Shown here piece by piece: positions 25,984 through 34,868 of a stretch of DNA of 64,000 nucleotides (its first letter is position 1; the number at the start of each line of letters is the position of its first letter). The stretch spans positions 353,118 through 417,117 of the forward strand of contig NZ_JAMJWE010000001.1 of NCBI RefSeq assembly GCF_023554105.1, given 5' to 3'. This stretch comes from Brucella sp. 21LCYQ03 (GTDB taxonomy: Bacteria; Pseudomonadota; Alphaproteobacteria; Rhizobiales; Rhizobiaceae). A program made the position numbers and the translations under genes. Under the pieces are notes generated by a model. The model saw nothing but the letters and a program-made list of their open reading frames with translations, made no database searches and had not been told where the DNA came from.

Positions 25984-26059
25984 AGCCTGACCGTTCCCAT
26001 TCTTAAAAGCCTTGTTGCGGTTCCCGACGCAATTCAGGCCTTGTGCCTCCGTCATGACA

Positions 26060-26104
26060 CCGGAATATTACCGGTCTTGTCATCCGGTCGTTTTTTGACC
26101 GGTC
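26060..26104. promoter_or_regulatory. CCGGTC repeat cluster upstream of the gbdR-like gene
   Basis: CCGGTC occurs at 26071, 26084 and 26099, and a further inverted CCGG at 26060 forms CCGGAATATTACCGG. The spacing and the location before a regulator gene make an operator plausible. Confidence 0.35.
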
Positions 26105-26279
26105 TTCCTGTTGCGACAGCCTTGTTTTATAAGGGGGTGGCTATGGCGCAAACAGAACAGACATATTGAGACATAGAACGTTCAGATTGAATAGTGCGGC
26201 TAAATGCCTGCCGTAAATTGGTGCCTAGATGTCGCTAAATTGAAGGCATGGAATATCCTGCCCTCAATTTGCAATATTA

Positions 26280-26522
26280 CTAACGTCTTTCGGCTTTTAA
26301 CGTTGGAGCAGGCAGCCGATCATCAACGCAAGGCCAGCCGATATCGTGGAGAATGTGTTCTGGCAAAGCCTCCAATGCTCTGCGGCTCCTTTTAATGCGT
26401 CGCTGGTATTTCCAGTTGGAATAAAGTGCGCTGAGTGTTGCTATGTTTGCCGTGAGCCAGCTTGGGATTAAAGACGGGCGCGAGCCGCATTGGTTTTGTA
26501 ATGCTTCACATTGAATGCTCAT
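26280..26522 (-). CDS. DUF1127 small protein
   Basis: This 80-residue basic protein has the DUF1127 signature RRALEALPEHILHDIGW at about residues 47-63, preceded by the YQRRIKR basic segment. DUF1127 proteins in Rhizobiales are small, abundant and linked to RNA turnover and to phosphate or carbon control in Agrobacterium, though the exact role is unsettled. GGAG seven bases before the ATG supports the start. It is divergent from an LsrB/VtlR-like LysR gene; in Brucella, VtlR is known to activate DUF1127 genes, so this regulator is a natural candidate. Confidence 0.85.
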   Translation of the reverse strand: MSIQCEALQNQCGSRPSLIPSWLTANIATLSALYSNWKYQRRIKRSRRALEALPEHILHDIGWPCVDDRLPAPTLKAERR

Positions 26523-26674
26523 TTTCGTTCTCCAGACAAAATTGAGATCGCGTGTTTGGGAGTGGCTTGATCTCTATGCCCAAAGCTTGCGGCCATCTTG
26601 ACGTTCAATCAAACGAAATATACAAAGCTATAAGATCAGAAAAATTGAACTAGCGAAAAGCTATGGAGTTCAAC

Positions 26675-27622
26675 ATGACAGCGCCGGTTCAGCATCCAAT
26701 GCCAATGCTCGACATTGATGTGTTGCGTACATTTGCGGCTATCGCAGACACTGGCAGTTTTTCTGCCGCTGCCAATGTCGTGTTTCGCACGCCCTCTGCT
26801 GTCTCCATGCAAATCAAGAAGCTTGAAGAGCAGATAGGCGTTGTTGTGTTCGATCGCGATGCGCGGTCTGTAACGTTGACCAGCGATGGCGAAATGCTTC
26901 TGGGCTATGCACGACGATTGCTTGCTCTAAACCGCGAAGCTGTCGCTAAATTTCTGGCTCCTACGATCACGGGTGTTGTTCGTCTGGGATCGCCGGACGA
27001 TATCGGGGAATGTGTTCTGCCGCTGGTGTTGAAGCGTTTTGCCGAGACGCATCCCGGTGTTACGGTTGATGTGGTGATTGATCAAAGCACCAATCTTCGT
27101 AAGCGTCTTGATGAGCGGCGTCTGGACGTTACTCTGGTTAACCTCTCCCATACTGTTCCAAGCAAAGGCGATATTGAAGTTTTGCTTGATGAGGAGCTTG
27201 TCTGGGCGGGTGCGAAATGCGGAACGGCTTATCGTCGTGATCCGTTACCGCTTTCAATATGGGAAGAAGGCTGTGCATGGCGCGGCAATGCGCTGGAAGC
27301 GTTGGAAAGTTCGGGGCGGCAGTATCGCATCGCCTATATGAGTTCGCACTCAACGGGTCAGCGCGCGGCAATACAAGCGGATCTCGCGATTGCACCGTTT
27401 GGTAAGACGCTGCTTGGAGAAGGTATTGTTGCACTCGGCCCAGAGCATGGTTTGCCGGAATTGGGACGCTATCAGCTTGGAATGATCATTCGTCCTGATG
27501 CAAGGCAGCATATTCAGGTTGTGGCGGATCATCTGCGCAACGTCTTTGAATCTTATCGCCGTAGTGGTCGGTTTGAAACACTGCGTTCGGGTTGGGGTAG
27601 CGTTGCAGTTGCGTGCGGTTGA
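26675..27622 (+). CDS. LysR-family transcriptional regulator (LsrB/VtlR-like)
   Basis: The 315-residue protein has an N-terminal winged helix-turn-helix (residues 8-68: DVLRTFAAIADTGSFSAAA, RTPSAVSMQIKKLEEQIG, VTLTSDGEMLLGYARRLL) and a periplasmic-binding-protein-like effector domain (residues 92-300). The DNA-binding region closely resembles LsrB of Sinorhizobium and VtlR of Brucella as I remember them, but it may be a paralogue because I find no AbcR small RNA beside it. The frame is open from ATG 26663, which itself supplies the GGAG for ATG 26675, so 26675 is chosen. It probably regulates the divergent DUF1127 gene and itself through the 150-base intergenic region. Confidence 0.88.
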   Translation: MTAPVQHPMPMLDIDVLRTFAAIADTGSFSAAANVVFRTPSAVSMQIKKLEEQIGVVVFDRDARSVTLTSDGEMLLGYARRLLALNREAVAKFLAPTITGVVRLGSPDDIGECVLPLVLKRFAETHPGVTVDVVIDQSTNLRKRLDERRLDVTLVNLSHTVPSKGDIEVLLDEELVWAGAKCGTAYRRDPLPLSIWEEGCAWRGNALEALESSGRQYRIAYMSSHSTGQRAAIQADLAIAPFGKTLLGEGIVALGPEHGLPELGRYQLGMIIRPDARQHIQVVADHLRNVFESYRRSGRFETLRSGWGSVAVACG

Positions 27623-27766
27623 TCTGCGCTCTTGTCGAGAAAAAATGCTGCGCTAGATGTCTAATATGACAGCTGTAAGAACAGCTTCACCACCAGAATT
27701 CCGGGCTGGGCGGGCCGGTCTATCAGGAGGTTTACTCGTTCACTGCGACCTCAATGGAGAGCCCCT

Positions 27767-27901
27767 ATGAAGCTATCTCGTATCGTTCCTGTTGCGATTA
27801 TTTTATGCGCTTTTACACTTGCCTCATGCGCGAATACAGTTCGCGGCGTCGGTCGTGACGTTAAAGGTACTGCAAACGCAGTAGAGGAAACTGTTCAGTA
27901 A
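27767..27901 (+). CDS. ecnB: Entericidin-like small lipoprotein
   Basis: This 44-residue gene is too short for usual ORF length limits. The product has a lipoprotein signal with lipobox LASC (lipidated Cys at residue 21), followed by ANTVRGVGRDVKGTANAVEE, the amphipathic segment typical of entericidin A/B. Entericidins are small membrane lipoproteins; in E. coli the EcnA/EcnB pair was proposed to act as antidote and toxin under stationary-phase control. TGGAGA eight bases before the ATG supports translation, and a hairpin at 27905-27933 closes the transcript. Only one copy is present, so the two-gene antidote/toxin layout is not reproduced here. Confidence 0.82.
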   Translation: MKLSRIVPVAIILCAFTLASCANTVRGVGRDVKGTANAVEETVQ

Positions 27902-27904
27902 GAT

Positions 27905-27933
27905 AATAGGTCCGGGTCTTCCCCGGACCTATT
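27905..27933. terminator. Hairpin between ecnB-like gene and GT39-like gene
   Basis: An 11-bp perfect inverted repeat, AATAGGTCCGG/CCGGACCTATT, lies between convergent genes and touches the stop of the minus-strand gene. T-tails are weak. Confidence 0.6.
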
Positions 27934-29435
27934 CACTTCTTCAAGAAATAACTCACAGTCATATGCTTGTCCGGCCGCGTCAGATAAATAACTTCTGTCG
28001 TATTAACGCCAGTATCTGGACTCGAAAAATTGGCTTGATGCATAAGCTGCGATATGCGCTCATTGGGCGTCGCATCCCCAAACCACATGACAAGAGCCGG
28101 CTTTGTTATATGTGCCGCGCCATAAGGCGTTTCGGGGTGAATCACTTCAATCGATGGATCAAATAACCTGAAATTACCTGCAATTTGTGCATTGTCAGTC
28201 AGGATGGTTCTGAAATCGCCGTCCTTACGCATTTCTTGGTAAAGCCCCTGATAATTGAGCTGTCCATATGGCGGGTTGCCGGAACCATAGGTGAGATAAT
28301 AGGCAAGTACTGGTGGAACGACGAGGGCTAAAGCAACGCTTATGCCAGCAAATTCCTTGAGTGCACGGCTTCCCTGTCGATACTGCGATAAAAGACTTGC
28401 AAGGACAGCTGGTGTTAGGAAAAGAACGGGCTGCAACCAGCGGTCCTTGATATTACTGACACCAGCTAAAAGCACGCCTGCCAGCACAATCAACATCCCA
28501 ACAATGAGAAGGCGGTGCATGAATACTTCACCAGCCGTAAATGGTTTCATTGGCGATTTGCGTTTAGCGGCATGAATCAGCGCAATTATGCCCGCTATTG
28601 CCAATACGACAATTGAAAAGAGGAATGCGGCTTCGACAAAGCTCACGACGCCATTAAAGCGGTCGGAGAATAGGTTGCCGGACACGCCGATCTGAAGCTT
28701 ACCTGAGCGCGCAATGACGCTGGATTTATGTGCGACCATCCATAATAACGTGGGTGTAAAACAAATGGCGAAGGTAGCTATGGTCACAAAAGAGAGCTTC
28801 GATAGCAAAACTCTCCGATACTCCGCGATTGAGAGGCCTGTTGCTATCAACATGACCACGAACAGCGATGCGTTGAACTTTCCCAGCATGGCTGCCGCCA
28901 TGGTTATTCCGAGTGCGGCGGCTGAAAGAGTATGTCTGTCACGCATATACCATGCGAATGCAAGAAAAGCCCAACCACAACCCGCTGTGCCTGCGATCGA
29001 ATGGGTGAGCGCGCGTTGCGATTCCCAGCCAATTTGCGGCACCAGAAAAAGCCCGAGCATGGATGCGGATGCAACGAGGCGAGAAAAACCAAGCAATCTC
29101 ATTGCAGCGAATACGCTCAGAAACAGGCTCGCAAGCATGCCAAATTTTACAATTTGAAGTGTCAGCAAGGATGTTCCGAGCACTGAAGATGCAATACTGG
29201 TTATCCAGGTATATAGTGGGGGCTGTGATCCCCCATAACCCCAGTCAAGATAGCTTATATTTGCGAGCTGCTCGGCATCATCCAGGCCTGCGCCATTTGA
29301 GACGAATGTGACAAGGGTTGCCTGAAAAGCAAAATAACAAAGCACAAAGACCACCGCCATCGGCAAGCCAAAGAATGATTTATCGGTGGTATGCAGCGTT
29401 GTCGCTTTGAGGGTGGTCAAAATACTCATGCCCAA
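27933..29435 (-). CDS. GT39/ArnT-like membrane glycosyltransferase
   Basis: The 500-residue polytopic protein has about eleven helices and belongs to the PMT_2/glycosyltransferase 39 superfamily. The first periplasmic loop holds the acidic DDAEQ motif (about residue 52), placed where GT39 enzymes carry their catalytic aspartate, and is followed by YGGSQPPLYTWI, the conserved Pro-rich second signature. Enzymes of this family use polyprenyl-phosphate sugars to modify lipid A, proteins or glycans on the outer face of the inner membrane. The acceptor is unknown. ATGs at 29435 and 29429 are both possible. No partner sugar genes are adjacent. Confidence 0.8.
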   Translation of the reverse strand: MGMSILTTLKATTLHTTDKSFFGLPMAVVFVLCYFAFQATLVTFVSNGAGLDDAEQLANISYLDWGYGGSQPPLYTWITSIASSVLGTSLLTLQIVKFGMLASLFLSVFAAMRLLGFSRLVASASMLGLFLVPQIGWESQRALTHSIAGTAGCGWAFLAFAWYMRDRHTLSAAALGITMAAAMLGKFNASLFVVMLIATGLSIAEYRRVLLSKLSFVTIATFAICFTPTLLWMVAHKSSVIARSGKLQIGVSGNLFSDRFNGVVSFVEAAFLFSIVVLAIAGIIALIHAAKRKSPMKPFTAGEVFMHRLLIVGMLIVLAGVLLAGVSNIKDRWLQPVLFLTPAVLASLLSQYRQGSRALKEFAGISVALALVVPPVLAYYLTYGSGNPPYGQLNYQGLYQEMRKDGDFRTILTDNAQIAGNFRLFDPSIEVIHPETPYGAAHITKPALVMWFGDATPNERISQLMHQANFSSPDTGVNTTEVIYLTRPDKHMTVSYFLKK

Positions 29436-29581
29436 AATTTCAACCGTATTGAAAATACGATGCTTAAATCGAATTGGTCAAAGCGCTCTTTTACCCATCA
29501 TACAAAATTGGAAGACGCTTCGTGCGAAAATACCTGTCACAGGATTGTGGCCTGATTTCAATCGTTCAGTATAAAACTCGA

Positions 29582-29771
29582 AGTATCATCACGCATATTT
29601 TACATTTTTACAACAATAGCAAAAAACCGCGCTGCCTCGTCAGGTGCACGGTCTTGCCAAATACGCATGGCGCTTCCACCAAACAATACACAGGTGGAAG
29701 AGACTGAAGCTCCGGTACGCAGTACCAAATCCGGAGCCAGAGAAGAACTCAATCGTCTCTGGCTCCTTTTT
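29582..29771 (+). ncRNA. Candidate small RNA with intrinsic terminator
   Basis: A strong plus-strand terminator (GGAGCCAGAGA/TCTCTGGCTCC at 29733-29766, then TTTTT) stands in a 426-base gap with no plus-strand gene before it. Its 5' arm can pair instead with GCTCCGG at 29709-29715, so two structures compete. A possible promoter is TTGTGG (29545) and TATAAA (29570), spacing 19, giving an RNA of about 190 bases. The genes on both sides lie on the other strand. The start point is a guess. Confidence 0.4.
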
Positions 29772-29861
29772 AGCGCAACATCGTTACCGGAGAGTTATCA
29801 GATGCTTAAGCAAATCTAAACAACGTCAGTTTTTTGCTGTTTATTGAAGAAATTACCGACT

Positions 29862-30746
29862 TTACGCTTTTGCTGAGCGTAAAAAATTGATGATGCCCGA
29901 AAAATCTTCTCCGCCGTGTCCTTGATTGTCAAAGCGCTCGTAAAGTTCTTCCGCATGAGCGCCCAGGGGAGTGGCCGCGCCTGCGCTTTTTGCAGCTTCT
30001 TGTGAAAGCTTGAGGTCTTTGAGCATGAGTGCTGTTGCAAATCCCGGCGTATAATCACGGTTTGCCGGGGATGTTGGTACTGGGCCGGGCACCGGACAAT
30101 AGGTGGTCAGCGACCAGCATTGACCAGAAGAAGTGGAAGCCACATCAAATAGTGCCTGATGCGAGAGGCCCAATTTTTCTGCCAGCACAAAGGCTTCACT
30201 GACTCCGATCATCGAAATGCCGAGAATCATATTGTTGCAGATTTTCGCAGCCTGTCCTGCGCCATCACAACCGCAATGAACAATCTTACCGGCCATCGGT
30301 TGAAGAAGCGGTTCAGCCTTGGCGAAAGCATTGTCGCTGCCGCCCGCCATGAAGGTGAGGGTGCCAGCCGTTGCACCACCTGTGCCGCCTGAGACTGGTG
30401 CATCGACTGAGAGGTGACCGTTATGGGCCGCGATCTCGTGTGCTTTGCGGGCCGAATCTACATCAATCGTTGAACTATCAATAAAAAGTGAGTCTTTACG
30501 AGCCTTAGGGGCGATGTCTTCATAAACAGAAAGAACATGTTTGCCCGCGGGCAGCATGGTGATGATCGCATCTACATTGCTTGCAGCTTCTGCAGCACTT
30601 GCCGCAATTTCAAGCCCGTTGGCTTTGGCTTCTTCAAGATGAACAGGCAGTAGATCGAAGCCTATGACCTTGTGCCCGGCCTTTACCAGATTGGCGGCCA
30701 TTGGCCCGCCCATATTGCCGAGGCCGATAAAAGCGATAGTGGCCAT
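29862..30746 (-). CDS. mmsB: 3-hydroxyisobutyrate dehydrogenase
   Basis: The 294-residue cytosolic NAD-dependent enzyme oxidises 3-hydroxyisobutyrate to methylmalonate semialdehyde in valine catabolism. The Rossmann motif is FIGLGNMGGPMAANLVKAG (residues 6-24). The substrate-binding DAPVSGGTGGATAGTL segment is at about residue 115, and the catalytic lysine lies in GQAAKICNNM near residue 170. The ATG is 25 bases after the acyl-CoA dehydrogenase stop, so the two form an operon. The length matches the family. Confidence 0.95.
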   Translation of the reverse strand: MATIAFIGLGNMGGPMAANLVKAGHKVIGFDLLPVHLEEAKANGLEIAASAAEAASNVDAIITMLPAGKHVLSVYEDIAPKARKDSLFIDSSTIDVDSARKAHEIAAHNGHLSVDAPVSGGTGGATAGTLTFMAGGSDNAFAKAEPLLQPMAGKIVHCGCDGAGQAAKICNNMILGISMIGVSEAFVLAEKLGLSHQALFDVASTSSGQCWSLTTYCPVPGPVPTSPANRDYTPGFATALMLKDLKLSQEAAKSAGAATPLGAHAEELYERFDNQGHGGEDFSGIINFLRSAKA

Positions 30747-30771
30747 GAGTTCCTCCCATTCGATAAATGTA

Positions 30772-31929
30772 TCAGCGTCCGATCATCTGGCGTGCGATGA
30801 TGACGCGCATGATCTCGTTGGTGCCTTCAAGAATCTGATGAACGCGCAGATCGCGGACCAGTTTCTCAATGCCGTAATCATGAAGATAGCCGTAGCCGCC
30901 TAGAAGCTGCAGCGCATCATTGGCGACGTCAAAGCCGGTATCGGTGACAAAACGCTTGGCCATGGCGGACCATTTGCCAGCATCATGCGTCTTGCGGTCG
31001 AGTTTGCTCGCGGCGGTGTAGAGAAGCTGCCGCGATGCCGATAGTTCGGTCTCCATATCTGCAAGGCGGAACTGCAAAGCCTGAAATTGATCGATTGTCT
31101 TGCCGAAAGCCTTGCGCTGCCCCGTATATTCCAGTGCTTTATTGAGTGCAGATTGTGCGCCACCCAGCGAGCAGGCGGCAATATTCAGTCGTCCACCATC
31201 AAGGCCGGCCATGGCGATTTTGAAGCCAGCGCCTTCTTCTCCCAAGCGATTAGCAATTGGCACGCGGCAATTGTCGAAAATCACTGTACGGGTGGGCTGC
31301 ATATTCCAGCCCATTTTGTGCTCGTTGGCGCCAAACGACAGGCCGGGCGCATCTTTCGGCACAATGAGCGTGGAAATGCCCTTCGGGCCGTCCTCGCCGG
31401 TACGCACCATTGTAACGTAAAGATTGGTCGCACCAGCACCGGAAATAAACTGCTTGGTGCCGTTAAGCACATAATGATCGCCATCACGCTCTGCGCGGGT
31501 GCGAAGTGCGGCGGCATCCGAACCTGATCCGGGTTCGGTCAGGCAATAGCTGGCAAGCAATTCCATTGATGTGAGTTTCGGCAAAAATGTCTGACGCTGG
31601 CTTTCATCGCCAAACGTATCGATCATCCATGCTGCCATATTGTGGATGGAAATAAAGGCTGAAAAGGCTGGGCAAGCCTCGGCGAGCGCTTCGAAAATAA
31701 GGACCGCATCAGACCTCTTGAGTCCGGATCCGCCGAGGTCTTCGCGAACATAAATACCGCCCATACCGAGTGGGCCGGTTTCTTTTATAACGTCAATCGG
31801 GAAATGCTTGTCGCGATCCCATTGCAGGGCATGGGGTGCAACAAAATCAGTTGCAAAACCGCGTGCCATATCCTGAATGGCAAGCTGATCTTCATTGAGT
31901 TCAAACTGGTTCTGGTCGGCAGTATCCAT
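30772..31929 (-). CDS. Acyl-CoA dehydrogenase (isobutyryl-CoA dehydrogenase-like)
   Basis: The 385-residue FAD enzyme has the two acyl-CoA dehydrogenase signatures: CLTEPGSGSDAAAL at about residue 125 and QLLGGYGYLHDYGIEKLVRDLRV near 345. The catalytic glutamate is in ILEGTNEIMR. Isobutyryl-CoA as substrate follows from co-transcription with mmsB, which acts later in valine breakdown. The intermediate hydratase/hydrolase genes are not here. GGGAGG lies directly before ATG 31929, which decides the start over the upstream codon at 31995. The methylmalonate-semialdehyde dehydrogenase gene that often leads such operons is not seen. Confidence 0.92.
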   Translation of the reverse strand: MDTADQNQFELNEDQLAIQDMARGFATDFVAPHALQWDRDKHFPIDVIKETGPLGMGGIYVREDLGGSGLKRSDAVLIFEALAEACPAFSAFISIHNMAAWMIDTFGDESQRQTFLPKLTSMELLASYCLTEPGSGSDAAALRTRAERDGDHYVLNGTKQFISGAGATNLYVTMVRTGEDGPKGISTLIVPKDAPGLSFGANEHKMGWNMQPTRTVIFDNCRVPIANRLGEEGAGFKIAMAGLDGGRLNIAACSLGGAQSALNKALEYTGQRKAFGKTIDQFQALQFRLADMETELSASRQLLYTAASKLDRKTHDAGKWSAMAKRFVTDTGFDVANDALQLLGGYGYLHDYGIEKLVRDLRVHQILEGTNEIMRVIIARQMIGR

Positions 31930-32113
31930 GGTTTCCTCCCTATGAGCACCGCACCCTCCTGATGCGACTAGATCACAATGGCGCGTGGCTGCCAACGCTC
32001 CATTGGAATAATGTTGCTCACTTTTGCAATAAACTGATGCGCATTTTTACATATAAGGTTGCCGCAACCGCTTGTGATTGCCAGTGGCATGAAGTTGGGA
32101 TAGGCAAGCTCCC

Positions 32114-33565
32114 ATGACACGCGCAATCATGTTTCAGGGGACGGGTTCGGACGTCGGCAAAAGTGTTCTTGTTGCCGGTCTTTGTCGTGTTGCACGCAAT
32201 CGCGGACTGATAGTCCGGCCGTTCAAGCCGCAAAACATGTCTAATAATGCGGCCGTCAGCGATGATGGCGGTGAGATTGGCCGTGCACAATGGCTTCAAG
32301 CTCTGGCTTGCGGCGTGCCATCATCGGTTCACATGAATCCGGTTCTGCTGAAACCGCAGACTGATATGGGCAGCCAGGTGGTTGTTCAGGGAAAAGTGCG
32401 TGGCGAAGCGCGTGGGCGCTATTATCAGCAGCTAAAGCCACAATTGATGGCGGCGGTGATGGAATCTTACGCTAAAGTCAGTGAAGGTGCCGATCTGGTA
32501 TTGATCGAAGGTGCGGGGTCGCCCGCCGAGATCAATTTGCGCGCTGGCGATATTGCTAATATGGGCTTTGCGACACAGGCCAATGTTCCTGTCGTATTGG
32601 TCGGAGATATTGATCGCGGGGGGGTGATTGCCTCACTCGTCGGTACGCACACAGTTTTGTCTGATGAAGATCGCGCTATGGTGCGTGGCTTCCTGATCAA
32701 CAAGTTTCGCGGCGACGTTTCTCTGTTTGATGATGGGCTGGAGGCGATTACTCGCTTTACTGGCTGGCGATCCTTTGGGGTTGTCCCTTGGCTGAAAGCC
32801 GTGTCGCGATTGCCTGCGGAAGATTCGGTTGTTCTGGAACGAGCAACGCGCGGCGATGCCAAAGCCTTAAAAGTAGCGGTTCCGATGCTGCCGCGTATTG
32901 CCAATTTCGACGATCTCGATCCATTGAAGGCAGAAGATCAGGTGGAAGTTGTGATGGTTCCACCCGGACAGCCTTTGCCGGATGATGCTGGTCTTGTGGT
33001 TATACCGGGAACCAAATCCACAATCGCCGATTTGATTGCCTTCCGTGAAAATGGTTGGGAGCGCGATTTGCATGCGCATGTGCGACGTGGCGGGCATATC
33101 CTTGGGATATGTGGTGGATTTCAAATGCTCGGAAATCGCATCAGTGACCCTCATGGCATTGAAGGGCAGGTGCACGAGATTAATGGCTTAGGCTTGCTTG
33201 ATGTCGAGACAATCATGGAGCCAGAAAAAATCGTCCGCAATGTTGCGGCTCATTCGCAACTCTATGATGCAGCACTTGATGGATACGAGATCCATATAGG
33301 GCGAACATATGGTCCCGACGCTATCCGCTCATTCTCGCGGATCGGCGATCACGATGACGGGGCAGTCTCGGCGAACGGTCGGGTAATGGGGACTTACCTG
33401 CACGGTGTTTTTGGTGCGGATGAGTTCCGTCGGCATTTCCTGGCGACGCTCGGCGTGAGCAGTTCAGGCGAGAATTATCGTGCTGGCATTGAAATGGCAC
33501 TTGATGAGCTGGCTGACGGCTTAGAACGCTGTCTGAATATAGATGCGTTGTTTGCACTCGATTGA
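32114..33565 (+). CDS. cobQ: Cobyric acid synthase (CobQ)
   Basis: The 483-residue enzyme amidates side chains b, d, e and g of adenosylcobyrinic acid a,c-diamide, using glutamine and ATP. The N-terminal ATP-binding domain opens with [19 protein letters not shown] (P-loop-like, residues 8-26). The C-terminal type-1 glutaminase-like domain has its nucleophile cysteine in [15 protein letters not shown] (near residue 335) and its histidine in GTYLHGVFG. It starts the cob locus. A B12 riboswitch follows its stop codon but belongs to the next transcript, so cobQ itself is not under that switch. Confidence 0.97.
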   Translation: MTRAIMFQGTGSDVGKSVLVAGLCRVARNRGLIVRPFKPQNMSNNAAVSDDGGEIGRAQWLQALACGVPSSVHMNPVLLKPQTDMGSQVVVQGKVRGEARGRYYQQLKPQLMAAVMESYAKVSEGADLVLIEGAGSPAEINLRAGDIANMGFATQANVPVVLVGDIDRGGVIASLVGTHTVLSDEDRAMVRGFLINKFRGDVSLFDDGLEAITRFTGWRSFGVVPWLKAVSRLPAEDSVVLERATRGDAKALKVAVPMLPRIANFDDLDPLKAEDQVEVVMVPPGQPLPDDAGLVVIPGTKSTIADLIAFRENGWERDLHAHVRRGGHILGICGGFQMLGNRISDPHGIEGQVHEINGLGLLDVETIMEPEKIVRNVAAHSQLYDAALDGYEIHIGRTYGPDAIRSFSRIGDHDDGAVSANGRVMGTYLHGVFGADEFRRHFLATLGVSSSGENYRAGIEMALDELADGLERCLNIDALFALD

Positions 33566-33590
33566 CGCCGCATTGGCGAAAGCCTAGTGT
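33562..33590 (+). promoter_or_regulatory. Probable promoter of the B12-riboswitch transcript
   Basis: TTGACG (33562-33567), a 17-base spacer and TAGTGT (33585-33590) would start the RNA near 33597, exactly where the riboswitch P1 stem begins. The -35 box overlaps the cobQ stop codon. Confidence 0.5.
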
Positions 33591-33596
33591 TAATTT

Positions 33597-33812
33597 ACAC
33601 GACAGGTTTTGCTGGGACGAATCCCGGCGATACCAAAAGGGAATGCGACGGACGGACCCAATCCGGGCGTCTTTATCGCAGCCGACCCCGCGACTGTAGA
33701 GCGGAGAGGGATGAGGCAAGCCGGTTAACCGGCAGCCACTGGAAACTAAGCGTTTCTGGGAAGGCGCTTCAAACCCTACGACCCGTGAGCCAGGAGACCT
33801 GCCTGTAGTGTG
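33597..33812 (+). promoter_or_regulatory. Cobalamin (B12) riboswitch
   Basis: The RNA element is about 215 bases long. The P1 closing stem ACACGACAGGT pairs with ACCTGCCTGTAGTGT. The conserved B12 box GAGCCAGGAGACCTGCC is at 33786-33803, and internal conserved parts (AGCCACTGG, GGAAGGC, GACCCGAGAGCC-like) are recognisable. Binding of adenosylcobalamin is expected to block expression of the cbtB-cbtA-cobP-cobW-cobN-cobO unit. Downstream of it, 33813-33871 holds the GGAGG ribosome site of cbtB, so control of translation start is likely. Confidence 0.95.
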
Positions 33813-33871
33813 AAGGGCATTTTGTCCGCACCCCATGGGAGGTTTTCCCCGCTGCCTACACGGAGGTTGTC

Positions 33872-34060
33872 ATGGCTGCACGTACCCAAAATTCGGTTCC
33901 CAACACTTTATCTATGCCGCTCGCAACGCGTCTTGCCACAGCGGTCGTTTCGCTGCTTCTCGGTGCATTTCTGATTTACGGCGTGGGTCTCGCCCATTCG
34001 GATACGCTGCATGATTCAGCGCACGATACCCGTCATTCATACGGGTTTCCCTGCCACTAA
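33872..34060 (+). CDS. cbtB: CbtB, predicted cobalt transporter small subunit
   Basis: The 62-residue protein has one membrane helix (residues about 23-43). Its C-terminal end HDTRHSYGFPCH, with three histidines and a cysteine, is the CbtB signature and a likely cobalt ligand. CbtB is predicted, from its link to B12 riboswitches, to work with CbtA in cobalt uptake. CGGAGG before the ATG gives a strong start. It is the first gene after the riboswitch and is followed by cbtA after 83 bases. Confidence 0.92.
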   Translation: MAARTQNSVPNTLSMPLATRLATAVVSLLLGAFLIYGVGLAHSDTLHDSAHDTRHSYGFPCH

Positions 34061-34143
34061 GCCGTTTAGCTTTTTGAAATAGGAAATGAGCAACGCTTGA
34101 TGGTGGACGGCCATCGGCGAATAATTGCTGTTGAGGGAATAAA

Positions 34144-34863
34144 ATGTTGATTCGATATCTTCTGGCCACGCTTGCTGCTGGCCTTTTGGCGGGGCTTATA
34201 GTGACGCCTGCTATGTATTTGAAAACCGTTCCGCTGATTATTCAGGCGGAAACTTATGAAGACGCTGGTGGGGGTCATAGTCATGGTGAAGCCGAAGCTG
34301 CTGCACCGCACGATCATGCAGCAGCTGCAACCAGCGAAGGCGAAGAAGAGGGTGCTGAGCTACCTTTTGGCCGTCTTGGCAATACATTGCTTGCCAACCT
34401 CGTAGCCGGTGCAGGCTTTGCTCTGCTTTTAGGCGGTGTTGCGCTTCTTCTCGGTCGTCGCATTACGCCGCAGAACGGAATCCTTTGGGGGATCGCAGGT
34501 TTCTTTGCCGTCGCTTTCCTGCCAGCTCTGGGGCTTTCGCCAGAACTGCCTGCCATGCCTGCGGCCGACCTTGCACAGCGTCAGCTTTGGTGGATTTCGA
34601 CCGTCGTCTTGAGTGGTGTCGGCATTTATCTGCTGGTTTTGCGTGGCGAGATCATTTCCAAAATCCTGGGAATTGTTCTGATTATCGCGCCGCATCTCTA
34701 TGGCGCGCCGCATCCTGAAGATATTGCATCTCCAATTCCATCGCTGCTTGCTTCGCAATATGCTGTCGCATCGCTTGCAACAAATCTGTTCATGTGGGTG
34801 GTCATAGGTCTTGCGCTGGGCTGGTTCATTCAGGCTTATGCTAAGTCAGATATTGAAGGCTGA
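34144..34863 (+). CDS. cbtA: CbtA, predicted cobalt transporter
   Basis: The 239-residue inner-membrane protein has about five to six helices. A His/acid-rich loop after the first helix ([17 protein letters not shown], residues 40-57) is the usual metal-binding loop of CbtA. The family is predicted to import cobalt when B12 is scarce, which fits its position behind the riboswitch with cbtB. The start codon at 34144 lacks a strong ribosome site (GAGGGAAT is nearby). Five bases separate it from cobP, consistent with one transcript. Confidence 0.92.
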   Translation: MLIRYLLATLAAGLLAGLIVTPAMYLKTVPLIIQAETYEDAGGGHSHGEAEAAAPHDHAAAATSEGEEEGAELPFGRLGNTLLANLVAGAGFALLLGGVALLLGRRITPQNGILWGIAGFFAVAFLPALGLSPELPAMPAADLAQRQLWWISTVVLSGVGIYLLVLRGEIISKILGIVLIIAPHLYGAPHPEDIASPIPSLLASQYAVASLATNLFMWVVIGLALGWFIQAYAKSDIEG

Positions 34864-34868
34864 TAGGC

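Noticed and set aside
26143..26169. Eight-codon start-stop frame with strong ribosome site
   Set aside because: Too short to claim as a gene and no downstream gene on that strand for it to regulate; noted within a finding.
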